From positions 92,524 through 156,523 of the forward strand of contig PDQG01000005.1 of the NCBI GenBank assembly GCA_002747745.1: DNA of 64,000 nucleotides, read 5' to 3'. The notes beneath the pieces were generated by a model. That model saw nothing but the letters and a program-made list of their open reading frames with translations. It had not been told where the DNA came from and ran no database searches. Positions 7,585 to 16,257 of this stretch are shown in pieces; positions within the stretch are counted from its first letter, which is position 1, and the number at the start of each line of letters is the position of its first letter. Position numbers and translations under genes: made by a program. Source of the stretch: a bacterium DOLZORAL124_38_8 (GTDB lineage Bacteria > Patescibacteriota > Gracilibacteria > UBA4473).

Positions 7585-9152
7585 CTTTTTCTTGTGATTT
7601 GTGCCCCAAGACTTTGAAGATTTTTTTCAAAATTTTCGTAACCACGGTCGATGTAATCAATGTTGGTTACTTTGGTCGTGCCTTTGGCAATGAGTCCGGC
7701 TAAAACCATGGCGGCTCCGGCTCGTAAATCCCAACTTTGAACACTGGTTCCTTTGAGCGGAGTTTTTCCTGTAACTTGAGCTTGGTGTGCGTTTAACAAT
7801 GATACGTTGGCGCCCATTTTTTCCAGTTCTGAGAGGTAAGTTAGTCGGTTTTCGAAGAGTGTTTCAAAGATAATTGATGAACCTTCGCATTGGGTTAGTA
7901 ATACGCCAAAGGGTGATTGTAAATCGGTTGAAAATCCAGGGAAAATAGCGGTTTGTAATTTTGGAATAGCTTTGAGGTTTTGTTTTCCGAAAATATGAAG
8001 TGTGTTATCAAAGAATTCAAAACTCGCCCCCGTTCGTTTTAAAACTCCATAGAATGACAACAGTTCGTGGTGATTGACGTTTTCAATCCATACATCTCCT
8101 TCGGTTAAAATGCCGGCAATACCATACGTGGCGGCGAGGAGTCCGTCTGGTGGAATGCGGAAAGTTCCGCCTTTTAAGTTGGGGGCTTTGAGGCCTCGAA
8201 TGGTTAAATGATGCGTTCCAATGCCGTCAATTTGGGCGCCCATGTCGGCTAACATTTGTACGGTGGCGGTTACATGGGTTTCCATGGCGGTAAAAAATAT
8301 TTCGGAAGTCCCGGCGGTTCCAGCAGCAAACATGGCTAGATTTTCGGTAGCGGTAACGCTGGCTTCTGGCAACAAAACTTGTGGGTGAATAATTTCTTCT
8401 TCGGTTTGGTTTTCGTTGGTAAGACAGAGTTTAGAAATAGTTGATTGTTTGAGTTTTCCGTCAAAATTGAGTTCGATTTGGTTGCCTTTATCGGTTACTT
8501 TGGCTCCAAACGCTTCAAACCCGTTTAAATGAACATCATTAGGTCGGGCACCGATAATGCAGCCTCCTGGTTTGAGGATTTTTGCGTGTCCGAAGCGGGC
8601 TAAAAGTGGTCCTACAATAAGAATAGAAGCACGGAATTTTTTGGCTTGTGGGCAATGTTCGAGTTTTTCTGGGTCAATATTTTGAGCCGTGATTTTTACT
8701 TTTCCGTTGACTAAATCTCGTTCGACTACGGCTCCGAGGGTTTCAAAAATATCAAGTAACAATCGGATATCAGTGATATTGGGAACATTGATAAATTCAC
8801 AGGTTTGGGTGGTAAGGAGCGCTGCACATAACATGGGTAAAGCCCCGTTTTTGGCTCCAGGAATGCTGATTCTTCCTGATAATTTTTGTCCGCCGATGAT
8901 TTCGAAATATTCGTTCATTTTTTGTGTTTTTAATGTTTGTGGAAACGGGTGTTTGCCGTTTGGAAATTTAATTATATCGGGAGAGAGTGATAAAAGTTTT
9001 TGTAAAACGGCTTTGTTTTTAGGAAAACTTTTGCCCTCAATCCAATTATGGACTGATTGTCGTTTTACTCCTAAAAAATCGCCCAAAGTCGTTGGGGTCC
9101 ACCGATTTTGGGTGAGCCATTCCTTGAAATTAGGGGAAAATTGAGGATTCAT
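7581..9152 (-). CDS. murA: UDP-GlcNAc 1-carboxyvinyltransferase with N-terminal HTH domain
   Basis: MurA catalyses the first committed step of peptidoglycan synthesis, transfer of enolpyruvate from PEP to UDP-GlcNAc. MurA proper starts at about residue 79 (MNEYFEIIGG) and has the usual features: PGAKNGALPML (UDP-GlcNAc-binding Lys-Asn), the catalytic Cys in PGGCIIGARP, the TATENLAMFAA segment and a C-terminal RAGAAMVLAGL. Residues 1-60 form a Cro/C1-type helix-turn-helix (TTLGDFLGVKRQSVHNWIEG), joined without a stop. An internal start at 8918 would give plain MurA. Convergent with the DUF817 gene. Confidence 0.93.
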   Translation of the reverse strand: MNPQFSPNFKEWLTQNRWTPTTLGDFLGVKRQSVHNWIEGKSFPKNKAVLQKLLSLSPDIIKFPNGKHPFPQTLKTQKMNEYFEIIGGQKLSGRISIPGAKNGALPMLCAALLTTQTCEFINVPNITDIRLLLDIFETLGAVVERDLVNGKVKITAQNIDPEKLEHCPQAKKFRASILIVGPLLARFGHAKILKPGGCIIGARPNDVHLNGFEAFGAKVTDKGNQIELNFDGKLKQSTISKLCLTNENQTEEEIIHPQVLLPEASVTATENLAMFAAGTAGTSEIFFTAMETHVTATVQMLADMGAQIDGIGTHHLTIRGLKAPNLKGGTFRIPPDGLLAATYGIAGILTEGDVWIENVNHHELLSFYGVLKRTGASFEFFDNTLHIFGKQNLKAIPKLQTAIFPGFSTDLQSPFGVLLTQCEGSSIIFETLFENRLTYLSELEKMGANVSLLNAHQAQVTGKTPLKGTSVQSWDLRAGAAMVLAGLIAKGTTKVTNIDYIDRGYENFEKNLQSLGAQITRKS

Positions 9153-9259
9153 TTCAAATTTTATTCTTCTTTTTTTTACTTATCCGTCAAATTTTTACCA
9201 AAATTCTTTGTGGGTCGTAAATTTGTCTTTCGGTGCGAGTCTTGATAAAATTGGCATCG

Positions 9260-9916
9260 ATGTATGAAAAATTAAAAAAATATCAGTTTGAGTTTGTTTG
9301 TGCGAGTTTAGCGTTGGTAGGAATAATCGGACTGATGGTTGGGTATGTGTTCTCTACTGATTTTTCGCAATTTTCTACGTATGGGGGGCTAGTTTTGAAT
9401 GAAAAAGAACAAGCATTATTAGAGTGTTTATCAGACAAAAACGCTGGCTGTTTAAAGCAAGTTCAGTTGGTAACTTATGGGCAAACTACTTGGGAAACAA
9501 AAAATGCGAATGTGGTTCCACCGCAAGGTGTTTTGCGGTGTTATGATGGAAAAGATATTTACTGTGATAAATATGGAGGCTATTACACTTTTGAAGAAGC
9601 AAAATCGTTGTGTAAAGCCAAAAAAATGCATTTGCCAACCCTCGAAGATTTTCAATATTTGTATGCGGTGTTTGGGAAAAACCAAGATCGACTTATTTTT
9701 GATATGAATTTGTTTCCAGCGGGGGCTATTGTGTGGGGCGAATCTTCGGTGTGGGTTGATAAGGTGGCTCGATATTGGGCCGAAGATTTATATAATCCGA
9801 AAAAACAGTTGTATTATGGATTTACAGTTGGAAAATCTCCTGTGGCGGGTGAATTGCCACCAGAACACAAAGATTCTCGGTTTTCGGTGCGGTGTGTAAA
9901 ATATGAATGGGAATAA
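9260..9916 (+). CDS. Membrane-anchored protein with lectin-fold-like (FISUMP/DUF1566-type) domain
   Basis: About 218 residues. One transmembrane helix near the N-terminus (about 15-35), a linker, then a Cys-containing domain beginning RCYDGKDIYC and continuing YYTFEEAKSLCKAKKMHLPTL through to RFSVRCVK. The spacing of conserved Cys, the 'LPT...F..L' block and the terminal V-R-C-V resemble the C-type-lectin-like FISUMP/DUF1566 domains found on bacterial surfaces. A GTG at 9233 is an alternative start. A role in surface recognition is possible but unproven. Confidence 0.55.
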   Translation: MYEKLKKYQFEFVCASLALVGIIGLMVGYVFSTDFSQFSTYGGLVLNEKEQALLECLSDKNAGCLKQVQLVTYGQTTWETKNANVVPPQGVLRCYDGKDIYCDKYGGYYTFEEAKSLCKAKKMHLPTLEDFQYLYAVFGKNQDRLIFDMNLFPAGAIVWGESSVWVDKVARYWAEDLYNPKKQLYYGFTVGKSPVAGELPPEHKDSRFSVRCVKYEWE

Positions 9917-9917
9917 T

Positions 9918-10991
9918 TTATTGCTGACGAATTGTCTGGCAGTAATGCGTTAGGGCTTCGCAGAAATTCTGTACGGATTCGTCCGTCAAAAATGAGTGAA
10001 GTGAAATCCTTAGTGGAAACTGCCAGTCAGGATTTTTTTCGAAAAATTGAATGGTAGTGGTGGGTTGTAAAATGTCGTTTGTGCAGGCAGACCCAGTAGA
10101 AACACAAATTTGTTCTTGGTCCGATAACATTTGAGCGAGTTGTCCGCCACGAATGTTTTTGAAACTTACATTTATAATGCCTGGAACCCGTGGTAAATCG
10201 GCGTGCCGAATTTTGCTGTCGGGAATGGTTTGCCTAATGTGTTGCTCGATTTGTGTTTGCCAATGTTTGATTTGTGCCAACTTTGGAGTGGATTCAAAAT
10301 TTTGGGTGGAAAGGTTGTTGGTTCCTAATAATTCAAACGCTGTGGACATGCCAAGGGCTAACCAACAATTTTTGGTGTGAGTGTCTTTGCTGATAGATTT
10401 CCATTGTTGGGGTTTTTTCATCCAAATTAGTCCAATCATTTTTGGTCCGTAAAATTTGTGCGGAGCCATGGTGATGATGTCGGCGTTCTCAAAATCAAGT
10501 CCCGTTTTGCCAACAGCTTGAACGGCATCTTGATGAATAATAGCGTGCGGGAATTTTTCTCTCAACGTTTGTGTGTCAAAGATAGTACCCGTTTCGGCGT
10601 TGGCACGCATAAGCGAAATAAATTGGGCGTGGGTAGGAATATCTGCAAAATCTCCAAGTGGGTCAAAACGGTTCGTTGGCAAAATTTCGTCTAACACAGA
10701 CGAATGTTCAACGGCCGAACAAAACATGTTTTGGCGTCCGAATTTTTTGTGGGCTTCCCAAAGAACTTTTTGGTTTCCGTGCGTGCCCGAATGACTGATG
10801 GCTAATTGGTTTTTAGCGACCCCTAAAATATCCGCAATTTTTTGCAAGGCTTGGTCTTGTTTTTTGTGGGCGGCAAATCCGTGCCGGTGTTTAGAGTTTT
10901 CATTACCGAAAAAACTGAAGTTTTCTTGCATTACTGTTTGTACTTCTGGATGTAGTGGGGTGGTGGCAGCGGCGTCAAAATAGTTTTTCAT
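9918..10991 (-). CDS. Divergent cysteine desulfurase (NifS/IscS-like)
   Basis: A fold-type I PLP enzyme, 357 residues. Family features: YFDAAATTPLHPEV at the N-terminus, HQDAVQAVG (the PLP-contacting Asp/Gln), MAPHKFYGPK with the Schiff-base Lys, and STGSACTN with the catalytic Cys near the end. The usual substrate motif T-S-G-(A/G)-T-E-S-N is replaced by ISHSGTHGN, and the R-x-G-T-(P/E)-N segment is not evident. It would supply sulfur for Fe-S clusters or tRNA thiolation; no IscU or MnmA gene is adjacent. Convergent with the preceding gene, with a 1-nt gap. Confidence 0.75.
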   Translation of the reverse strand: MKNYFDAAATTPLHPEVQTVMQENFSFFGNENSKHRHGFAAHKKQDQALQKIADILGVAKNQLAISHSGTHGNQKVLWEAHKKFGRQNMFCSAVEHSSVLDEILPTNRFDPLGDFADIPTHAQFISLMRANAETGTIFDTQTLREKFPHAIIHQDAVQAVGKTGLDFENADIITMAPHKFYGPKMIGLIWMKKPQQWKSISKDTHTKNCWLALGMSTAFELLGTNNLSTQNFESTPKLAQIKHWQTQIEQHIRQTIPDSKIRHADLPRVPGIINVSFKNIRGGQLAQMLSDQEQICVSTGSACTNDILQPTTTIQFFEKNPDWQFPLRISLHSFLTDESVQNFCEALTHYCQTIRQQ

Positions 10992-11115
10992 TCATTCATA
11001 ACTTTAGAAAAACGCGATAAGTTTACAAGTTTACCAGCTGACGAGTTTATATGTGTGAGTTATTTTGCTTTTTTTAGAGTTCTTTTTACTATGATTCTGA
11101 TTTATAAATTAAAAG

Positions 11116-11559
11116 ATGAATATGTTGAAAAAATTAGTAATATTTATGGGATTTCTGTTGGTTTCGACTCAGGTTTGGGCACAACGAATTCCGACGATAG
11201 AAATTTTTCATGGAAATGGATGCCCGCATTGTGCGCAAGAACTAGATTGGATTGAATCTGAATTGAAGCCAATGTATCCAGATTTGAAAGTTTTGGAATA
11301 TGAGGTGTGGTTTCACCCAGAAAATAAAACCCTTTGGGAGAACCGTATGAAGAAATTTAACCTAAAGCCACAGGCAGTGCCAACTAATATTGTTGGAAAT
11401 CAAGTTTTGGTCGGATTTAAAAAAGAGGCGCTTTTGGCGGAAATGAAAAAAAATTTTGGAGAACCGAAAAAAATTGAAAAGAAAGTTGAAGTTAAAACAG
11501 AGAAAAAAAGTTGGTGGAGTGGTTTTTTAGAAACCATTCTTGGTTGGTTTGGAGTATAA
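11116..11559 (+). CDS. Secreted thioredoxin-fold protein (CPHC)
   Basis: 148 residues: signal peptide (cleavage probably after VWA), then IEIFHGNGCPHCAQ, a glutaredoxin/DsbA-like CxxC redox centre at the start of the mature domain, and a VPTNIVGNQVLVGF segment with the cis-Pro expected of a thioredoxin fold. The C-terminal tail is Lys/Glu-rich and ends in a Trp-rich hydrophobic segment that could be an anchor. Its neighbour is a CcdA/DsbD-like transporter of reducing equivalents, so the pair probably forms an extracytoplasmic thiol-disulfide relay. Confidence 0.8.
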   Translation: MNMLKKLVIFMGFLLVSTQVWAQRIPTIEIFHGNGCPHCAQELDWIESELKPMYPDLKVLEYEVWFHPENKTLWENRMKKFNLKPQAVPTNIVGNQVLVGFKKEALLAEMKKNFGEPKKIEKKVEVKTEKKSWWSGFLETILGWFGV

Positions 11560-11631
11560 GAAAGGAAATTTTTAGTTAACCAGGTGGACAATGTGCCAGT
11601 TAGCAAGCAAAAAAAGTAAATTAAAAAAAAT

Positions 11632-12489
11632 ATGAAAAAAGGAGTTTTATTCGGATTAGGATTGGCGTTGCTCGCCACCGTTTCGGTTGAAGCAGCGGGT
11701 GAAATAGCGGTTAATGTCGGTTCGGCGGTTGATAATAGTTTGATTGAGCGAACGTTAAAACTTCCGTGGCCGGTAATGTCTTTTATTTTAGGGTTGATAG
11801 ATGGATTTAATCCGTGTGCCATGTGGACACTGCTCATTTTGATTGGGTTTTTGTTAGGCATGAATGATCGCAAAAAACGGTGGTTTATTGGTGGGATTTT
11901 TATTGCGAGTTCGGCGGTTTTGTACTTTGGAGCGTTGTTAGCTTATCTACTTGGGTTTGAAGCCATTGCGGCGTATGCTTCAGGAACGGTGATGTTGTGG
12001 GTGTTTCGAGTAGTTGGTTTGGTAGCATTAGTAAGTGGAATGAAAACCTTGTGGGATGGAATTCGAAACAAAAATGAATGTAGTGTGAAAGACATTCATG
12101 AACGACGAAATTTTAAAACAAAATTGGAACAGATTTTGGCCCGTGATCAATTTTGGCTGGTTTTGGTTGGCGTGATTGGGCTGGCTTTTGCGGTCAATGT
12201 GGTTGAATTATTATGTAGTTTTGCGATTCCAACGTTGTTTACTAATACGTTAGTGAATGTCTTGGATTTATCATTTATGAATCAATTGTTGGGAATCTTT
12301 ATTTATGACGTAGCGTATATATTTGATGATATTTTGGTGTTCTCGCTGGCGATGTTTGCCGTGAGTTCGGTACAATTAACTTCTGGGAAATTCGTGCGAG
12401 CGTCTAATCTAATTGGTGGATTGCTTTTGTTGGTATTGGGTGGATTAATGATTTTTAACCCAGCGTTATTAGGGCAATTGGCTGGATAG
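11632..12489 (+). CDS. CcdA/DsbD-type transmembrane thiol-disulfide transporter
   Basis: 285 residues with a signal-like N-terminus and about six to seven membrane helices. The two redox Cys lie in GLIDGFNPCAMW and VVELLCSFAIPTL, the membrane-embedded pair of the CcdA/DsbD-beta family, which passes electrons from cytoplasmic thioredoxin to extracytoplasmic proteins. The thioredoxin-like gene 72 nt upstream is its likely partner, and trxB at 28 kb would feed the pathway. The prepilin at 2.3 kb and the 9.3-kb protein are Cys-rich possible clients. Confidence 0.88.
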   Translation: MKKGVLFGLGLALLATVSVEAAGEIAVNVGSAVDNSLIERTLKLPWPVMSFILGLIDGFNPCAMWTLLILIGFLLGMNDRKKRWFIGGIFIASSAVLYFGALLAYLLGFEAIAAYASGTVMLWVFRVVGLVALVSGMKTLWDGIRNKNECSVKDIHERRNFKTKLEQILARDQFWLVLVGVIGLAFAVNVVELLCSFAIPTLFTNTLVNVLDLSFMNQLLGIFIYDVAYIFDDILVFSLAMFAVSSVQLTSGKFVRASNLIGGLLLLVLGGLMIFNPALLGQLAG

Positions 12490-12585
12490 AATTTTAATTT
12501 TGGTTTTCGCGTTAAAAAATTTAGGTGTCTAGTTAAAATTTGAGAAAAGACTTGATTAAACTGGTACGTAATTAGACTTATTTTG
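12490..12585 (+). promoter_or_regulatory. Upstream region of phase-variable prepilin 1
   Basis: Contains TAGACT at 12573-12578, 7 nt before the ATG at 12586. The block TAGACTTA-N-TTTGATG recurs exactly upstream of the second prepilin (25618-25633), and the flanking sequence (TCTAGT...) is also similar, so this is a shared promoter placed for a leaderless transcript. Confidence 0.6.
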
Positions 12586-13181
12586 ATGCAAGTTCGCAAG
12601 TTCGCAAGTTCGCAAGTTCGCAAGTTCGCAAGTTCGCAAGTTCGCAAGTAGCTCGGCGAGGGTTTACGTTGATTGAATTATTGGTAGTAATTGTAATAAT
12701 CGGAATCCTTGCTGGAATGGGGATTGCTCAATATAAGCAGACGGTTTATAAGGCTCAGGAGGCTAAAGCGTTGGCTGAGATGGCACAGATAAAAAAGGCT
12801 ATTCGACTATTAGAAGTTGAAACAGGGAAGACAATCGGAGGGTTTTCGATTGGTACTTGTGTGCAAAATCCTGAATTCAAAATGGTTGGTTGTGCAGGAG
12901 GTTTGTTATGTAAAGAAGAAGTAGCAAAACCTACAAATTCTGGTCAAGAATTTGATTTTGGAAAGAAATGGGCGGGACCATATATAGATAAAAGTGTATT
13001 AATTGACCCATGGGGAACACCATATGAGTTTGATTGGGATTTTGTTTGTTACAATAACCCTAAGTATGCACAAAAGGAATGTAATGGAAAATCTGTTATT
13101 TCGGCTATTATGTCGTATGGACCAGATAGGTCTGGTAGTTATAAAGATAATATTATAATTCCGTTTTGTGTTCCCAAGTAG
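12586..13181 (+). CDS. GspG-like prepilin 1, phase-variable, out of frame in this assembly
   Basis: A major-pseudopilin-like protein. The prepilin frame runs from about 12579 to 13181 and shows ARRG|FTLIELLVV, a hydrophobic helix, and GspG-like features: KAKALAEM-type helix, four or more Cys, and DPWGTPYEFD. In this frame there is no ATG, GTG or TTG upstream of the cleavage site; the in-frame stop TAG is at 12573. The promoter-linked ATG at 12586 reads into the 8-bp repeats in another frame and hits TAG at 12649. Removing one 8-bp unit (or adding two) makes the ATG in-frame and yields a 23-residue basic leader ending ARRG. I read it as a switched-off contingency gene; a TTG at 12669 within the motif is a poor start. 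Confidence 0.8.
12588..12649 (+). repeat. 8-bp tandem repeat, 7.75 copies
   Basis: Seven perfect copies of GCAAGTTC plus a partial GCAAGT. It lies between the ATG at 12586 and the prepilin cleavage site. The unit is not a multiple of three, so each slippage event changes the frame. Confidence 0.97.
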
Positions 13182-13299
13182 TGAATCTAAATTATGACGG
13201 ATTTTTGGTTTCTGAAATTTTGTTTAAAAACACTCGAAAACAGTTGACAATTTTTAGTAAAACACAAAAATTTGCCTGATTTTATTTAACATTGTTGAA

Positions 13300-14682
13300 A
13301 TGCAAAAAATTTACGACAACATTAAATCTATTGCTGGACCAATCCTTGTGGTTGATGGAGTAAAAGATGCCAAATACGAAGAGCTAGTAGAAGTACAACT
13401 GGCTGACGGAAGTACCAAAATGGGGAAAGTTTTGGAATCTCATAATGGACGAGCGATGGTTCAAATGTTTGAGTCTACGCAAGGACTTTCTACCGAAAAT
13501 TTGAAAGCAAAATTCACCGGAAAAGTGGCCACTTTGGGGGTTTCTCCAGATATGCTCGGACGAGTGTTCAATGGAGCGGGAAAAGCGCTTGATGATGGAC
13601 CAGCTGTGTTAGCGGAAAAACAAATTGATATTTCAGGAATGGCGATTAATCCATATTCTCGAACCTTCCCATCAGACTTTATCCAAACTGGTATTTCGAC
13701 TATTGATGTGATGAATACTTTGGTGCGAGGACAAAAATTACCAGTGTTTTCAGGGTCTGGGTTGCCACACGCTGAATTAGCGACACAAATTGCCCGACAA
13801 GCGAAAGTGAATGATGGATCTGAGTTTGCGGTAGTGTTTGGAGCCATGGGGGTAACGTTTGAAGAAGCGATGTTCTTTAAAAACGAATTTGAACGAACTG
13901 GAGCGATTGAAAACTCAACGTTGTTCTTGAATACGGCGGCCGATCCAGTGGTAGAACGAATTTCTGTGCCACGAATGGCGTTGTCTTTTGCTGAATACTT
14001 GGCGTTTGAAAAAGACATGCACGTGTTGGTGATTTTGACCGACATGACCAACTACGCAGAAGCGTTGCGAGAAGTGTCTGCGGCCCGAAAAGAAGTGCCA
14101 GGACGACGAGGATATCCAGGATACCTCTATACTGATCTTTCAACTATTTATGAACGAGCGGGACGAGTAAAAGGTTCAAACGGATCTTTGACGCAAGTGC
14201 CAATCTTATCAATGCCAGAAGATGATATTACTCATCCAGTGCCAGATTTGACTGGATATATTACCGAAGGACAATTCGTGGTTGATCGAGGATTGTACCA
14301 AAAGAAAGCGATGCCACCAGTAGACGTGTTGAAATCATTGTCTCGATTGGCCGGAGCTGGAATGGGAGAAGGAAAAACTCGAGAAGATCACTCAAAACTA
14401 AAAGATCAATTGTTTGCGTGTTATGCCCGAGGGAAAGACGTACGAGAATTGGCCGTTGTGTTGGGAGAAAGTTCTTTGTCTGACGTAGATAAATTGTACT
14501 TGGCGTTTGCGGATGCTTTTGAAAAAGAATTTGTAGGACAAGGCTTTGATGTTGACCGAACAATTTTAGAATCATTAGAACTTGGATGGGAATTATTGCG
14601 ACCATTCCCAATTACTGAATTGAAACGGTTGAACCAAAAAACAATTGATAAATACCACCCAGATTTTAAAGACAAAAACTAA
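13300..14682 (+). CDS. atpB: V/A-type ATPase subunit B (orphan)
   Basis: 460 residues, full length for the B (non-catalytic) subunit of V/A-type rotary ATPases. Recognisable segments: IAGPILVV at the N-terminus, [18 protein letters not shown] (the degenerate P-loop site of B subunits), [50 protein letters not shown], and [24 protein letters not shown]. No A, C, D, E, F, I or K subunit is near; a terminator follows. Nearly every Arg codon is CGA. It may work with an A subunit encoded elsewhere, or have a separate role. Confidence 0.95.
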   Translation: MQKIYDNIKSIAGPILVVDGVKDAKYEELVEVQLADGSTKMGKVLESHNGRAMVQMFESTQGLSTENLKAKFTGKVATLGVSPDMLGRVFNGAGKALDDGPAVLAEKQIDISGMAINPYSRTFPSDFIQTGISTIDVMNTLVRGQKLPVFSGSGLPHAELATQIARQAKVNDGSEFAVVFGAMGVTFEEAMFFKNEFERTGAIENSTLFLNTAADPVVERISVPRMALSFAEYLAFEKDMHVLVILTDMTNYAEALREVSAARKEVPGRRGYPGYLYTDLSTIYERAGRVKGSNGSLTQVPILSMPEDDITHPVPDLTGYITEGQFVVDRGLYQKKAMPPVDVLKSLSRLAGAGMGEGKTREDHSKLKDQLFACYARGKDVRELAVVLGESSLSDVDKLYLAFADAFEKEFVGQGFDVDRTILESLELGWELLRPFPITELKRLNQKTIDKYHPDFKDKN

Positions 14683-14716
14683 GAAACATTGGGTTTAGAT
14701 TTAGATTATGAAAAAT

Positions 14717-14739
14717 ACCGCCGAATGGCGGTGTTTTTT
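14717..14739 (+). terminator. Terminator after atpB
   Basis: Hairpin ACCGCC-GAAT-GGCGGT followed by GTTTTTT. Confidence 0.85.
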
Positions 14740-14859
14740 GATATGAATGATTTTAGTTTTTCTTACTAAAAGCAAAATAGTGTAAATCTTTTTCGGTCCA
14801 ATCTTACAGTGGGGGAATTTATGAATAGCTGGTTCAGTTAAATCGTGTTCGTTTTTATT

Positions 14860-15114
14860 TTATGCTGCTATTGGGGAGTCATCGTTTTCTATCGGAGTTT
14901 TTTCTCTTTCGAATACTACGACCATTGCTTCAACAGCCCAAAACCCAAATTTTCTTCTCATCTCTTTTTCTATGTTTTTAAACCTCCACCCGGCTTTTGC
15001 TTGTTCATTTAGGAATGTGTCGAACTTTTCTTTGTTTATTTTTCCATTTCCTAAAAGTATTGAGCTAAGTGCACTTTCTTCATAAATAGCTGTTTTATAT
15101 TCATACTGTTTCAT
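14860..15114 (-). CDS. DUF4177 family small protein
   Basis: 84 residues starting MKQYEYKTA, with the family's LNEQAKAGWRFKNIEK block and a final strand VVVFERE. DUF4177 proteins are small soluble alpha/beta proteins with no known function. The frame is open to 15150, but the extra N-terminal residues are hydrophobic and not part of the family, so the ATG at 15114 is chosen. It lies downstream of the exchanger gene on the same strand. Confidence 0.7.
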   Translation of the reverse strand: MKQYEYKTAIYEESALSSILLGNGKINKEKFDTFLNEQAKAGWRFKNIEKEMRRKFGFWAVEAMVVVFEREKTPIENDDSPIAA

Positions 15115-15174
15115 CTCTAAATTATATAACAAAATAAATAAAAAATCCAATAAAAATTTAGAGAACTACTTTTC

Positions 15175-16248
15175 TTATACTCCCATAAAAATATTTACTA
15201 CGACGAAAGCAATAAACATCAAAGTAAGAATGATTCCTTGCCATTTGTGAGTCCGAAACTTTGTAATAGCGAAAAGTAGTAAAATAGCGAATAAGTATCC
15301 AAATAAAAATAGGATTGAAGTCGTCATTTTTTCGGTTTCTGCTCCGGAAATATTCCCATTTAGAAAGGCATATGGAATTGAAACGAGTGCAAAACTAATA
15401 CAAATATCCAGGGTGTTACTTCCGAGGGCATTTCCAATGGCTTGGTCGATGTTATTTTCTTTGGCGAGGGCAATGTTTGAAAATAATTCGGGAATAGAAC
15501 TTCCGCCCGCGAGTACGGTTAGGGCGATGAGGGTGCTGGAAACACCAATCATTTCGGCAAAAGTAACCGATGATTCTACAAATGTATAAGTTAATACGCC
15601 GATGGCAATGAGCGTAATGATAAATCCAACGGGAATTTTTTTGATAAGTCCAAACTTGTCATCAGGATTTGGAATTATAGAAAGAATCTTCTCAAGCCAA
15701 TGTTTGTTCTCTCTCTCTCTCTCTCTCTCTCTAGCTGAAAGTTCTAAGTGTAAATCAAAATTTGATTTTTTATGGGTGGCAATAAGAATTGTTATATAAC
15801 AAATATGGTAGGCTGATAGGATAACGAGTTCCCAGCCAGTGAGAGCTTGTCCTGATGATAGGAATGCCCATAGAAGAATTACAGATCCACCATAAATAGC
15901 TGAAGTTCGTAGAAGGCCTCGAGGATCTAACTTGACGGATTTTTTGGTGAATAGTAATGGAATCCCAATAACTACGGTGATTTGAAAAATAGCAGAACCA
16001 ATAATAGTGGCTAATCCAAGGGCTGGGTTATCGTGTAAAATGTATAATCCGATAAAACTAATAGCAATTTCTGGGGCAGATGTTCCGAGGGCTTGAATGG
16101 TTTCACCAGCAACAAAATCACTTAGATGCCATTGTTTTTTAAAGTGTTCAGTCCAGTTCATAAAAGGTCCATCGGAGACAATTCCGATGGCTTGTACCAG
16201 AATTATGATGGCAATACAGAGTCCGATTCCTATTAAAATTTCAATCAT
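15175..16248 (-). CDS. Na+/Ca2+-exchanger-like (CaCA) membrane antiporter
   Basis: 357 residues, two sets of about five membrane helices. The two signature alpha-repeats are present: ETIQALGTSAPEIAIS (about residue 48) and LTVLAGGSSIPELFSN with GNALGSN (about 240-270). The Glu in each repeat would bind the cation. The cytoplasmic loop between halves (about 172-181) is encoded by twelve CT dinucleotides and reads as alternating Arg-Glu; gain or loss of one unit would truncate the protein there. In this assembly the frame is intact. Confidence 0.88.
   Translation of the reverse strand: MIEILIGIGLCIAIIILVQAIGIVSDGPFMNWTEHFKKQWHLSDFVAGETIQALGTSAPEIAISFIGLYILHDNPALGLATIIGSAIFQITVVIGIPLLFTKKSVKLDPRGLLRTSAIYGGSVILLWAFLSSGQALTGWELVILSAYHICYITILIATHKKSNFDLHLELSARERERERENKHWLEKILSIIPNPDDKFGLIKKIPVGFIITLIAIGVLTYTFVESSVTFAEMIGVSSTLIALTVLAGGSSIPELFSNIALAKENNIDQAIGNALGSNTLDICISFALVSIPYAFLNGNISGAETEKMTTSILFLFGYLFAILLLFAITKFRTHKWQGIILTLMFIAFVVVNIFMGV
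15709..15732. repeat. (CT)12 microsatellite inside exchanger gene
   Basis: Twelve uninterrupted CT dinucleotides on the plus strand (AG on the coding strand), encoding alternating Arg and Glu in the loop between the two halves of the antiporter. Confidence 0.97.
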
Positions 16249-16257
16249 TGTAATTTT

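Noticed and set aside
12588-12649. CRISPR array
   Set aside because: Units are 8 bp and contiguous with no spacers; no cas genes nearby.
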